50,261 nt of DNA from Acetobacteraceae bacterium (GTDB lineage: Bacteria > Pseudomonadota > Alphaproteobacteria > Acetobacterales > Acetobacteraceae): assembly GCA_027488195.1 (NCBI GenBank), contig JAIYCD010000253.1, positions 1 to 50,261 on the forward strand. Reading direction: 5' to 3'. The notes below the pieces were generated by a model that searched no databases, was not told the DNA's origin, and saw only the letters and a program-made list of their open reading frames with translations. Below are positions 26,415 through 34,773 of the stretch, piece after piece. A program made the translations under genes and the position numbers. Position 1 is the first letter of the stretch. The number at the start of each line of letters is the position of its first letter.

Positions 26415-27161
26415 TCAAAACTCCGCCATGAGCCGGCCGAAGCCGTCCATCTTCTCGGTGATGCCATTGGCCCGCAGCGCATGCCACCACGTCGCCGTGT
26501 TGATCGCGATGACGGGCTTGCCGAGCCACATCTCGGCCGCGGCGGCGAGGCGCACCATGGAGAGGTTGGTGCCCACCTGCACGATGGCGTCCACATCGTC
26601 GCCGTCCAGCTCGCGCAGCACGGGCACGAGCTCGGCCGGCGTGACCTCGGCGATGGCGGTCCAGCGGCGGCATTGCAGCGCACGGTCGCGCACCGTGGTG
26701 TAGCCCATGTCGCCGAAATAACGGATCACCTCGGCATTCATGCTGGGCCAATAGGGCGAGAGGATGGCCAGCCGCTTCACCCCGCCATAGGCCTGGAGTG
26801 CGGCGTGGCAGGAATGCGAGCCGACGCTGAGCTTCAGGCCGCTCACTTCCTCCACGCTCCGCACGAAGCGATCGGCGCCCACCACGCCATCGAAGAAGGT
26901 GACGGCGCTCATGCCCATGACGAGATAGTCGGGCTTGCAGGTCATGACGCTGCGCACGGCGTCCAGCGTATTGGCGCCGATCAGCTCAGCCCCCGCGCGG
27001 AAGGTCTCGTTGCTGACCGCGTCGGAATCGGGTGTGAAGATGCGGCTGTAATGCGCGGTGACGCCGGCCGGGCGCATCATGTCAAAATCGGGCTGCACCA
27101 CCGTGTTGGTGGAGGGGCCCATCACGCCGAATTTCTTCCGCCAGCCCAGAACATCGCGCAT
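26415..27161 (-). CDS. Asp/Glu racemase superfamily protein (maleate isomerase-like) lacking the usual cysteines
   Basis: 248 residues from ATG 27161 (MRDVLGWRKKFGVMGPSTNT). The fold signature GVMGPSTNTVVQPDF and the late WLGKPVIAINTATWWHALR place it near maleate cis-trans isomerases and arylmalonate decarboxylases. The first catalytic Cys position reads VMGMSAVTF (about residues 81-89) and the second reads IVQVGTNLS (about 193-201), so neither cysteine appears to be present. Remaining cysteines (75, 118, 164) are elsewhere. The chemistry may therefore differ or be lost. First gene of a minus-strand operon, divergent from a Bug receptor, a pairing that hints at carboxylate metabolism. Confidence 0.82.
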   Translation of the reverse strand: MRDVLGWRKKFGVMGPSTNTVVQPDFDMMRPAGVTAHYSRIFTPDSDAVSNETFRAGAELIGANTLDAVRSVMTCKPDYLVMGMSAVTFFDGVVGADRFVRSVEEVSGLKLSVGSHSCHAALQAYGGVKRLAILSPYWPSMNAEVIRYFGDMGYTTVRDRALQCRRWTAIAEVTPAELVPVLRELDGDDVDAIVQVGTNLSMVRLAAAAEMWLGKPVIAINTATWWHALRANGITEKMDGFGRLMAEF

Positions 27162-27261
27162 CGCTCTCGCCTCTCCCGTGGGGCCGGATTCTCGCCCTCC
27201 CCGCAGCATGGCACAAGACGCGCTTGCGAGGCCCCCGCGCGCCGCCTATTCGGACTCCGTC

Positions 27262-28230
27262 ATGCCCCTTCCCCGCCGCCTTCTCCTTCTCTCGCCCCTG
27301 TTGCCGCTGGCGGCCCAGGCGCAGGAGGCCTGGCCCGCGCGGGGGCCGATCCGCTTCATCGTCCCCGGCCCGGCCGGTGGCGCAGGGGATGTCACGGCCC
27401 GGCTGGTGATGGAGCGCGTGGGGGCGCGGATCGGCCAACAGATCGTGATCGAGAACCGGCCCGGCGCCGGCACGAATATCGGCATGACCGTCGTGGCCCG
27501 CGCCGCCCCGGATGGTTATGTGCTGGGGCTGGCGAGCATCGCCAGCCATGCGGTGAACCGCACACTCTACCGCAGCCTGCCCTTCGACCCGGTGGCGGAT
27601 TTCGCGCCGGTCAGCCTGATGGCGCAGGTGCCCAACCTCATGGTCATCCCGCCCGCGCTGCCGGTGGCCAACCTGCCGGAATTCATCGCCTATGCCCGGG
27701 CGCGGCCGGGGCAAATGAATTTCGGCTCGGTCGGCGCGGGCTCCTCGCAGCATCTGGCCGGGGCGCAATTCGCCCAGGCCACGGGAATCGAGCTGCAGCA
27801 CGTGCCCTATAATGCCGGTGGCCAGATGAACACGGATTTGATGGAGAACCGCATCCAGGTGCTGTTCCAGTCGGTCAGCGCGGTGGCCGAACTGGCGCGC
27901 GCCGGCCGCGTGCGCGCCATCGCGGCGACAGGGACCGAGCGCATCCCCGCCTTCCCCGATGTACCGACGCTGCGCGAGGGCGGCGTGGACATCGTCTCCA
28001 CCGGATGGTTCGGCGTCGTGGCGCCCGCCCAGACGCCCGAGCCCATCCTGGACCGCCTGCACCGCGAGACCACCGCCGCCCTGGCCGAGCCGGAATTGCA
28101 GGCGCGGCTTTCGGCCGGCGGCAGCCTGCCTCGCCCCTCGCCGACCCGCACCGATTTCGCGCGCTTCATGGCGGAGGAGACGGCGCGCTGGGCGCCGGTG
28201 GTGCGGGCCTCGGGCGCGAGTGTGGATTGA
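27262..28230 (+). CDS. Bug/TctC-family periplasmic substrate-binding protein
   Basis: 322 residues from ATG 27262 (MPLPRRLLLLSPLLPLAAQAQE, a signal peptide). The longer ORF-track start overlaps the divergent racemase-like gene. Motifs: GPIRFIVPGPAGGAGDVTAR, IVIENRPGAGTNIGM, AAPDGYVLG and NFGSVGAGSSQHL. Divergent from the racemase-superfamily gene, so it may be co-regulated with it; no TctAB partner is adjacent. Ligand unknown. Confidence 0.93.
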   Translation: MPLPRRLLLLSPLLPLAAQAQEAWPARGPIRFIVPGPAGGAGDVTARLVMERVGARIGQQIVIENRPGAGTNIGMTVVARAAPDGYVLGLASIASHAVNRTLYRSLPFDPVADFAPVSLMAQVPNLMVIPPALPVANLPEFIAYARARPGQMNFGSVGAGSSQHLAGAQFAQATGIELQHVPYNAGGQMNTDLMENRIQVLFQSVSAVAELARAGRVRAIAATGTERIPAFPDVPTLREGGVDIVSTGWFGVVAPAQTPEPILDRLHRETTAALAEPELQARLSAGGSLPRPSPTRTDFARFMAEETARWAPVVRASGASVD

Positions 28231-28285
28231 AGCGCATGCGCTGAGGGTCCAGGCTGCCCCCTTCCCATCCGGCAGGAGCAGAGCC

Positions 28286-28825
28286 ATGGCCCGCGTGCGT
28301 TCCATCCCCTCCGAGGAACTGCCCCCCGACCTCGCGGCGATCTATGAGGATTTCGCCGGGCAATACGGCCCCTTCCGCAATCAGGTCGCGGTCATCGCGC
28401 ATGTGCCCGCAGCGCTGCGCCACCTGATGCCGCTGCTGATGGAATTGCGCGCGGCGGCGACGCTGCCCAAGCGCTACCTCGAGATCGCGATCGTCGTCGT
28501 CTCCCGGCTGAACGCGTGCCATTACTGCGTGGCGCATCACAAGCCGTTCCTCGTCGTGGCCGGTGTCTCGCCCGAGGCGGTGGACCGCATCATGGACGCG
28601 GAGCTTCCGGCGGAATTCGACGCGGTGGACCGGCTGGTCATCCGCTACGCCAAGGTGGCGTGGGAGACGCCGAACCGCGTGACGCCCCGCCTGCACGCCG
28701 AATTGCTGGAACACTTCACGGAGGCGCAGATCGTGGAACTCACGCTGCGCATTACGCTTTGCGGCTTCTTCAACCGCTTCAACGACGCATTGCAGATCGA
28801 GGAGGAAGCGGAGGTCCACGCCTGA
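28286..28825 (+). CDS. Carboxymuconolactone decarboxylase / AhpD-like family protein
   Basis: 179 residues, ATG with AGGAG nine bases upstream. It contains the AhpD-type redox motif ACHYCVAHH (Cys-X-X-Cys plus His), with the preceding EIAIVVVSRLN helix typical of the fold. Members include alkylhydroperoxidases and true decarboxylases; the intact CxxC favours a peroxidase-like activity. It follows the Bug receptor on the same strand by 55 bases. Its stop abuts the convergent regulator stop at TGATCA. Confidence 0.9.
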   Translation: MARVRSIPSEELPPDLAAIYEDFAGQYGPFRNQVAVIAHVPAALRHLMPLLMELRAAATLPKRYLEIAIVVVSRLNACHYCVAHHKPFLVVAGVSPEAVDRIMDAELPAEFDAVDRLVIRYAKVAWETPNRVTPRLHAELLEHFTEAQIVELTLRITLCGFFNRFNDALQIEEEAEVHA

Positions 28826-29692
28826 TCAGAGGTTGAACGCGACGCGCCCCGTCTCCGTCACGTCATAGCCGCCCATGCGGGCGGCGCGCTCGGCGAAGAG
28901 GGGCGTGCGGGCGAAGGCGAGAAGCGCCTGCATCGGCGGCTCGAAAGCCTCGCGGCGATGCAGCACCAGGTCGAAGCGCTCGCGCAGCAGGGGCACGAAG
29001 CCGAGGCCCGCGCGCGCCGCCTCGGCACGGATGCCGAAGCCGGCATCGGCGGCGCCACGCAGCACGGCGGCGGCGACCTCATCCTCGGCCAGCGCCGGTT
29101 CCTGCAGGAAGGCCACGTCGCGCAGCGCGACGCCGGCATCGCTGAGCAGGCCCACCAGCGCCACATGGCTGCCCGCGCGCGGCTGGCGGCCGATGACGCT
29201 GAGACCAGGCCGCGCGAGATCCGCGATGGCGGAGAGCGCCGCCGGATTGCCGGGCGGCGTGATCAGGCCCTGCTCGCGCCAGGCCCAGGTCAGGCCAACC
29301 AGCGGCGCACCCGGCAGCGCGGCGCGGACCGCCGCTTCGTTGAAGCCGCCCTCCTCGTCGCGCAGGTGCAGCGCGGCGGCGAGCGCGCTGCCGGCCACCA
29401 GCGCATCCAACCCGTCCAGGCTGCCCCCGGCCCGCAAGGCGAGGCCGCAGCCGGATTGCCGCACCGCCCAGTCCAGCAGCGGGTCGTGGCTGCCGGCCAG
29501 GATGGGCGGCGGCGGGGCGCGCCCGCCGGCCTCGGCCTGGTCCACCAGCCAGCGGCGCAGCGCATCGGCCGGAAACACCCATTTGCCGCCGACGAGCGCG
29601 GCCGGCAGGCGGCGGCCGCGCGCCAGCTCGTAAAGGGCGCGCTCCGAGAGGCGAAGGAATTGCGCCGCCTCCTTCAGGGTCCAGACATCCAT
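28826..29692 (-). CDS. HTH and PBP-like domain regulator of oxyanion uptake (putative)
   Basis: About 288 residues from ATG 29692. Residues 1-60 are an excisionase/MerR-type winged helix (WTLKEAAQFLRLSERALYELA, then VGGKWVFPADALRRWL). The rest resembles the periplasmic-binding-like domain (PBP_like) that some regulators use to sense molybdate or tungstate (LVGLTWAWREQGLI, RAGSHVALVGLL, AADAGFGIRAEA). It is divergent from a Tup-type transporter operon. Three CGGCAAAT repeats lie between its start codon and the operon and are the natural operator candidate. The ligand is inferred from context, not seen in the sequence. Confidence 0.82.
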   Translation of the reverse strand: MDVWTLKEAAQFLRLSERALYELARGRRLPAALVGGKWVFPADALRRWLVDQAEAGGRAPPPPILAGSHDPLLDWAVRQSGCGLALRAGGSLDGLDALVAGSALAAALHLRDEEGGFNEAAVRAALPGAPLVGLTWAWREQGLITPPGNPAALSAIADLARPGLSVIGRQPRAGSHVALVGLLSDAGVALRDVAFLQEPALAEDEVAAAVLRGAADAGFGIRAEAARAGLGFVPLLRERFDLVLHRREAFEPPMQALLAFARTPLFAERAARMGGYDVTETGRVAFNL

Positions 29693-29693
29693 C

Positions 29694-29721
29694 CGGCAAA
29701 TATCGGCAAATTGCGGCAAAT
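29694..29721. promoter_or_regulatory. Three CGGCAAAT direct repeats, probable operator
   Basis: CGGCAAAT occurs at 29694-29701, 29704-29711 and 29714-29721, exactly 10 bp apart (one helical turn), between the regulator ATG (29692) and the tupB ATG (29775). Three identical 8-mers in phase on one DNA face strongly suggest cooperative protein binding. The repeats end one base from the regulator start, which would suit autoregulation. The bound protein is inferred to be the divergent regulator. Confidence 0.65.
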
Positions 29722-29774
29722 GATCAATGGATCACCCCGTGGACGCTGGCGCGCGCCGGCCTTACAGCCACGTC

Positions 29775-30479
29775 ATGCAAGACCTGGGCGCCGCATTCCA
29801 GCAGGCTTTGGGCCTGGTCGCCGCGGGCGATGCGGGGCTCTGGGCGATCATCGCCCTCAGCCTGCGCGTTTCGCTCACGGCCACGCTCATCGCCGCCTGC
29901 CTCGGGCTGCCGCTGGGGGCCCTGCTGGCCGTGGCGCGCTTCCCGGGGCGGCAGAGCCTGCTGGTCCTGCTGAATGCGCTGATGGGCCTGCCGCCCGTGG
30001 TGGCGGGACTTGTCATCTACATCCTGCTCTCGCGCTCGGGACCGCTCGGTTCCTTCGGCCTGCTCTTCACGCCGACCGCCATGGTGATCGCCCAGGCGGT
30101 GCTGATCACTCCCATCCTCGCCGCCCTCACGCGCCAGGTGCTGGAGGGAATGTGGGAGGAATACGCCGAGCAGCTGCGCTCGCTCGGCTCGGGGCCGGGC
30201 CGGGCCGTGCGAACCCTTCTCTGGGATGGGCGCTTCGCGCTGCTGACCGTGCTGCTGGCCGGCTTCGGCCGCGCCTCGGCCGAGGTCGGCGCCGTCATGG
30301 TGGTGGGCGGCAATATCGAGGGCTTCACGCGGGTGATGACGACCGCCATCGCGCTGGAGACCAGCAAGGGTGACCTGCCGCTGGCGCTTGGCCTCGGCAT
30401 CGTGCTGATGGCGATCGTGCTGGGCGTGAATGCGGCGGCGCAATGGCTGCGCGAAGCCTCGGCCAGGTGGTCGGGATGA
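29775..30479 (+). CDS. tupB: Tungstate-type ABC transporter permease
   Basis: 234-residue inner-membrane permease of the TupB/ModB type, from ATG 29775 (MQDLGAAFQQALGLVAAG). About five membrane segments. The cytoplasmic coupling loop is EEYAEQLRSLGSGPGRAVRTLLW, and the late motif FGRASAEVGAVMVVGGNIEGFTRVM is typical of tungstate permeases. First gene of the operon facing the HTH regulator. The stop overlaps the ATPase start (ATGA). Confidence 0.9.
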   Translation: MQDLGAAFQQALGLVAAGDAGLWAIIALSLRVSLTATLIAACLGLPLGALLAVARFPGRQSLLVLLNALMGLPPVVAGLVIYILLSRSGPLGSFGLLFTPTAMVIAQAVLITPILAALTRQVLEGMWEEYAEQLRSLGSGPGRAVRTLLWDGRFALLTVLLAGFGRASAEVGAVMVVGGNIEGFTRVMTTAIALETSKGDLPLALGLGIVLMAIVLGVNAAAQWLREASARWSG

Positions 30480-31162
30480 GCGCGCCCGTGCTGCGCGCCG
30501 AGGGCCTCAGCTACAGCGTGGGCGGGCTGCCCCTGCTCCAGGGGTTGAGCTTCAGCATCGGCCCAGGCGCGCCCAGCCTCGTGATCGGCCCCAATGGCGC
30601 GGGCAAGTCCATCCTGCTGCGTCTGCTGCACCGGCTGCTGCCGCCCAGCGCAGGCACCGTGGTGAGTGCGGGCATCGGCCGCCAGGCCATGCTGTTCCAG
30701 AAGCCCGTGCTGCTGCGCCGCAGCGTCGCGCAGAACATCGCCCATGCGCTCTCGCTCGCCGGCATCGACGATCCCGGCCGCATCCCCGCCGCGCTGGAGG
30801 AGGTGGGCCTGCCGCACCTGGCCCATCGCCCCGCCCGCCTGCTCTCGGGCGGCGAACAGCAGCGCGTGGCCCTCGCCCGCGCTTTGGCGCTGCAACCCGA
30901 GATCCTCTTCCTCGACGAGCCGACGGCGAGCCTCGACCCGGCGGCGACCCGCGCGGTCGAGGCGATCATCACGCGTGCCGCCCAGCGCGGCGTGAAGATC
31001 GTGATGACCACGCATGACCTGCACCAGGCCCGCCGCCTCGCCGGCGAGATCCTGCTGCTGCATCGCGGCCGCCTCGTCGAGCAGGCACCCGCCGAAACCT
31101 TCTTCCGATCCCCCGCCAGCGCCGAGGCCCAGGCCTTCCTGCGCGGCGACATCCTGGAGTGA
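30476..31162 (+). CDS. tupC: Tungstate-type ABC transporter ATP-binding protein
   Basis: 228-residue ATPase. Walker A GPNGAGKS, signature LSGGEQQRVALARAL, Walker B ILFLDEPTASLDP and the switch His in VMTTHDLHQA are all present. ATG 30476 overlaps the permease stop; the longer ORF-track start is not needed. The sequence ends KAFL-type (EAQAFLRGDILE) without the C-terminal oxyanion (TOBE) domain of ModC, as in TupC. The stop is close to the tupA start. Confidence 0.92.
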   Translation: MSAPVLRAEGLSYSVGGLPLLQGLSFSIGPGAPSLVIGPNGAGKSILLRLLHRLLPPSAGTVVSAGIGRQAMLFQKPVLLRRSVAQNIAHALSLAGIDDPGRIPAALEEVGLPHLAHRPARLLSGGEQQRVALARALALQPEILFLDEPTASLDPAATRAVEAIITRAAQRGVKIVMTTHDLHQARRLAGEILLLHRGRLVEQAPAETFFRSPASAEAQAFLRGDILE

Positions 31163-31167
31163 CACGC

Positions 31168-31980
31168 ATGTTCCGCCGCACCTTGTTCGCCCTCGCGCTG
31201 CTGGCCACGCCGGCCATGGCGCAGGAGCGCGTCATCACCATCAGCAGCACCACCAGCACGGAGCAGTCGGGCCTTTTCGGCCATATCCTGCCCCTGTTCC
31301 GCGAGCAGACGGGCATCACCGCGCGCGTCGTCGCACTCGGCACCGGCCAGGCGCTGGATGTGGGGCGGCGCGGCGATGCCGATGTCGTCTTCGTGCATGA
31401 CCGCGCGGCCGAGGAGCGCTTCGTGGCCGAAGGCTTCGCCACCGAACGCCGGCACGTCATGTTCAACGACTTCGTGATCATCGGGCCCACCGCCGACCCC
31501 GCGCGCATCGCGGGCTCGCGCGATGCGGTGGCCGCCATGCGCCGCATCGCCGAGGCCCGCGCCCCCTTCGTCAGCCGCGGCGACCGCAGCGGCACCCATG
31601 CGGCGGAGTTGCGCCTCTGGCAGCAGGCGGGCGTGGAGCCCGCGGGCAGCTGGTATCGCGCCGTCGGCCAGGGCATGGGCCCGGCGCTGAACACGGCCGC
31701 TGCGCAGAACGCCTATATCCTGGCCGATCGCGGCACCTGGCTCTCCTTCCGCAACCGGCAGGATCTGCGCGTGCTGAGCGAGGGCGATCCGCGCCTGTTC
31801 AACCAATATGGCGTGATGCTGGTGAACCCGGCGCGCCACAGCCATGTGAAAGCGGCCGACGGCCAGGCCTTCGCGGACTGGATCGTCTCGCCGGCCGGGC
31901 AGGCCGCCATCGCCGGCTACAAGATCAATGGCGAGCAGCTGTTCTTCCCGAACGCGGCGCAGCCTGAGCCGGTCTCGTGA
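31168..31980 (+). CDS. tupA: Tungstate-binding periplasmic protein
   Basis: Periplasmic binding protein, about 270 residues, with signal peptide MFRRTLFALALLATPAMAQE. The oxyanion-site motif STTSTEQSGLFGHILPLF, then VVALGTGQALDVGRRGDADVVFVHD and HVMFNDFVIIGPTADPARI, match the TupA family closely. ATG 31168 is chosen for GGAG eight bases upstream; GTG 31159 overlaps tupC. The C-terminal SGTHAAELRLW and later binding-site region are also typical. Tungstate preference over molybdate is known for the family. Confidence 0.92.
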   Translation: MFRRTLFALALLATPAMAQERVITISSTTSTEQSGLFGHILPLFREQTGITARVVALGTGQALDVGRRGDADVVFVHDRAAEERFVAEGFATERRHVMFNDFVIIGPTADPARIAGSRDAVAAMRRIAEARAPFVSRGDRSGTHAAELRLWQQAGVEPAGSWYRAVGQGMGPALNTAAAQNAYILADRGTWLSFRNRQDLRVLSEGDPRLFNQYGVMLVNPARHSHVKAADGQAFADWIVSPAGQAAIAGYKINGEQLFFPNAAQPEPVS

Positions 31981-32771
31981 AGCGGCTGGTTCTGGCCGCG
32001 CTGCTGATGGCGGCGCCGGCCCAGGCGGAACCTGTGCGCCTGGCCGCCGCCGGCAGCCTGCGCGCCGCCCTCTCCGAGGTCGCTACCGCCTTCGCGGCCA
32101 GCCCAGGCGGCGCGCCGGTCACCGAGGCCTATGCGCCTTCCGGCCTGCTGCGGCAGCGCATCGCGGGGGGTGAGGGCTTCGACCTCTTCGCCAGCGCCAA
32201 CATGGCCCACCCCGAGGCGCTGGCGCGGGAGCGGCAGATGCCCGTGGTGCTCTTTGCCCGCAACCGGCTTTGCGCCCTGGCGCGGCCGGGCCTGGATGTC
32301 ACGCCGGAGACGCTGCTGGCGCGCATGCTGGACCCCGCCATCCGGCTGGGCACCTCCACGCCGCGCGCCGATCCGGCCGGCGACTACGCCTTCGCGCTCT
32401 TCGCCCGCGCCGAGGCGGTTCGCCCCGGCGCGCGCGCGGCGCTGGAGGGCAAGGCGCTGACCCTCACGGGCGGCCCGGATTCGGCCCGCCCGCCCGCCGG
32501 GCGCGACCTTTACGCGTGGCAGTTCGAGCGCGACGCGGTGGACCTCTTCCTCACCTATTGCACCAATGCCGTCCTGGCCCGAAGGGCCGAGCCGCGGCTG
32601 GCCAGCATCGAGGTGCCGGAGGCGCTGGCCGTCTTCGCCGATTACGGGATGCTGCTGCTCGCGCCCCGGCCCGAGGCGGCGCGGCTGGCCCTGTTCATTC
32701 TCTCGCCGCAGGGCCAGATGATCCTGGCCCGGCACGGCTTCGACGCGCCGGGCCTGCCCAAGGAGAGATGA
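31977..32771 (+). CDS. Orphan ModA-like substrate-binding protein
   Basis: 264 residues, with signal peptide MKRLVLAALLMAAPAQAE. It resembles molybdate-binding ModA-type proteins (VRLAAAGSLRAALSEVATAFA, FDLFASANMAHPEALARE, LFARNRLCALARPG). The start GTG overlaps the tupA stop. There is no modB/modC next to it, so it either feeds the adjacent transporters or acts as a sensor or storage protein. Ligand inferred to be molybdate, tungstate or a similar oxyanion; direct evidence is lacking. Confidence 0.83.
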   Translation: MKRLVLAALLMAAPAQAEPVRLAAAGSLRAALSEVATAFAASPGGAPVTEAYAPSGLLRQRIAGGEGFDLFASANMAHPEALARERQMPVVLFARNRLCALARPGLDVTPETLLARMLDPAIRLGTSTPRADPAGDYAFALFARAEAVRPGARAALEGKALTLTGGPDSARPPAGRDLYAWQFERDAVDLFLTYCTNAVLARRAEPRLASIEVPEALAVFADYGMLLLAPRPEAARLALFILSPQGQMILARHGFDAPGLPKER

Positions 32772-33790
32772 TGTTCCGCCGCGCGCTGCTCGCCACCCCG
32801 CTCGCTTCTCCCGCATTCGCGCGGGACGTCCGGGACTCGGTGGGCCGCGGCGCGCGGCTGCCGGAGAAGGTGAGCCGTGCGCTCGCCGCCGGCCCACCCG
32901 CCGCCATCCTGCTCTATACGCTGGCGCCCGAATTGCTCGCCGGCTGGCCCGCCCGCCCGCCAAGCCGCCTCGAAGCCAGCTTCCTGACCGAGCAGGCCGC
33001 CGCCCTGCCCGAGACCGGGCGCCTGACCGGCCGCGACAACACGGCCAATATCGAGGCCGTGCTGCGCCACCGCCCGGATTTGGTGCTGGATTATGGCAGC
33101 GTGGGGCCAAGCTTCGTCAGCCTCGCCAATCGCGTGCAGGAGCAGACAGGCATTCCGACGCTGCTGCTGGATGGCGCGCTGGCCCGCATCCCCGAGACCT
33201 ATCGCCAGTTGGGCGATATCCTGGGCCGCCGGAAGGACGCCGAACTGCGCGCCGACGCCGCGCTGCGCATCCTGGCCGAGGCCGAGGCGAACGCCGCGCG
33301 TCTCGCCCAGCGCGGGCGGCCGCGCGTGCTCTATGTGCGCGGGCCGCGCGGGCTGGAGACGGGGCTGTCCGGTTCCATCAACACCGAGATCATCGAATTC
33401 GCGGGGGCGGCCAATGTGGCGGGACGCGCGCTGGGGCCGGGCGGGCTCACGCAGATCAGCCTGGAGCAGGTGCTGGCCTGGAACCCGGATTGGGTGATCG
33501 CGATCCATCCGGATTTCCCCGCCCATGCGCGGCAGGATCCGCTGTGGCGGGCGCTGCCGGCGGTGCGGGCGAACCGGCTCGTGCTGGCGCCGGGCCTGCC
33601 CTTCGGCTGGGTGGATTTCCCGCCCGCCGTGAACCGGCTGCTGGGGCTGATCTGGCTGCCCGTGCTCTTCGGCCTGGCGCCGGTGGAGACCCTGCCCGAG
33701 CGCGTGAGTGACTTCCACGCGCTCTTCTACCACCGCCGGCCCGAGCCCGCGCAGATCGCGGCGCTGCTGCGCCCGGCCCTGCCGGGCTGA
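32771..33790 (+). CDS. FecB/BtuF-type ABC transporter substrate-binding protein
   Basis: 339 residues, signal MFRRALLATPLASPAFA. I prefer ATG 32771 over 32768 because AGGAG is five bases upstream of it. Class III binding-protein features: NTANIEAVLRHRPDLVLDYG, QTGIPTLLLDG, ETYRQLGDILGR, the long linking helix and the late GWVDFPPAVNRLLGLIWLPVLF. Together with the next two genes it makes a complete importer. Class members bind iron siderophores, haem or cobalamin, and in Haemophilus MolA binds molybdate/tungstate; the operon context favours the last, as inference. Confidence 0.9.
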   Translation: MFRRALLATPLASPAFARDVRDSVGRGARLPEKVSRALAAGPPAAILLYTLAPELLAGWPARPPSRLEASFLTEQAAALPETGRLTGRDNTANIEAVLRHRPDLVLDYGSVGPSFVSLANRVQEQTGIPTLLLDGALARIPETYRQLGDILGRRKDAELRADAALRILAEAEANAARLAQRGRPRVLYVRGPRGLETGLSGSINTEIIEFAGAANVAGRALGPGGLTQISLEQVLAWNPDWVIAIHPDFPAHARQDPLWRALPAVRANRLVLAPGLPFGWVDFPPAVNRLLGLIWLPVLFGLAPVETLPERVSDFHALFYHRRPEPAQIAALLRPALPG

Positions 33791-34773
33791 TGCGCGGCGC
33801 ATTCGCCTGGGGCCTGGCGCTGAGCGCGCTGACGGGCGCCGTGCTGCTGGCGCTGGCCTTTGGGCGCTTCCCGATCCCGCCCGGCCAGTTGCTGGACATC
33901 CTGCTGGGGCGGGAGGATGGGCCGGCCGCGATCGTCTTCTGGAACATCCGCGCGCCGCGCGTGGCGGCCGCCATCCTGGTCGGCGCGGCGTTGGCGGGCG
34001 CGGGCGCGGCCTTCCAGGGGATGTTCCGCAACCCGCTCGCCTCGCCCGATCTGCTGGGCGTCTCGGCCGGGGCGTCGCTCGGCGCGGTGCTGGGGATCTT
34101 CCTGGGCCTGCCGGTGGCAGCGATCCAGGGGCTGGCCTTCGCGGGCGGCGTGGCCGCCGTGGCGGGGGTCGCGGGCCTGGCCGCGCTGGTGCGCGGGCGG
34201 GGTGATCCGGCGCTGCTGCTCATCCTCGCCGGCATCGCGCTGGGTGCCTTGATGGGCGCCGCGATCAGCCTGCTGAAGATCCTGGCCGATCCCTACAACC
34301 AGCTGCCCGCCATCACCTTCTGGCTGCTCGGCTCGCTGAACGCGGTCACGCGGGGCGATGTGGTGGCGGCGGCGATCCCGGCGGCCCTCGGTCTCACGCT
34401 GCTGTTCCTGCTGCGTTGGCGGCTGAACCTGCTGACGCTGGGCGAGGACGAGGCCCGGGCGCTCGGCGCCAACACCACGCTGCTGCGCGGCGCGGCGGTG
34501 GCGGGCGCGACGCTGGCGACGGCCGCCGTCACCGCGCTGGCCGGCGCGGTGGGCTGGATCGGCCTCGTCGTGCCGCATATCTCGCGGATGCTGGGCGGGC
34601 CGGATCTCAGCCGCCTCATCCCGCTCTCCATGCTGCTGGGCGCGGCCTTCCTGCTGACCGTGGACACCGCCGCGCGCAATCTCGGTCGCACCGAATTGCC
34701 GCTCGGCGTGCTGACGGCGCTGCTCGGCACGCCGCTCTTTCTTTGGCTTCTGGCGCGGGGCCGGCATGCTTGA
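33790..34773 (+). CDS. FecCD/BtuC-type ABC transporter permease
   Basis: 327-residue inner-membrane permease with many hydrophobic helices. Family motifs: IRAPRVAAAILVGAALAGAGAAFQGMFRNPLASPDLLGVSAGASLGA and GWIGLVVPHISRMLGGPD. The ATG (33790) overlaps the binding-protein stop by one base, indicating coupling. It is the two-domain-per-dimer permease partner for the ATPase at 34766. Likely MolB/BtuC-like by neighbourhood. Confidence 0.95.
   Translation: MRGAFAWGLALSALTGAVLLALAFGRFPIPPGQLLDILLGREDGPAAIVFWNIRAPRVAAAILVGAALAGAGAAFQGMFRNPLASPDLLGVSAGASLGAVLGIFLGLPVAAIQGLAFAGGVAAVAGVAGLAALVRGRGDPALLLILAGIALGALMGAAISLLKILADPYNQLPAITFWLLGSLNAVTRGDVVAAAIPAALGLTLLFLLRWRLNLLTLGEDEARALGANTTLLRGAAVAGATLATAAVTALAGAVGWIGLVVPHISRMLGGPDLSRLIPLSMLLGAAFLLTVDTAARNLGRTELPLGVLTALLGTPLFLWLLARGRHA

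Noticed and set aside
26413-26751. N-terminal extension of pepF in the ORF track
   Set aside because: Overlaps the racemase-like gene in another frame; ATG 26412 fits the peptidase start.
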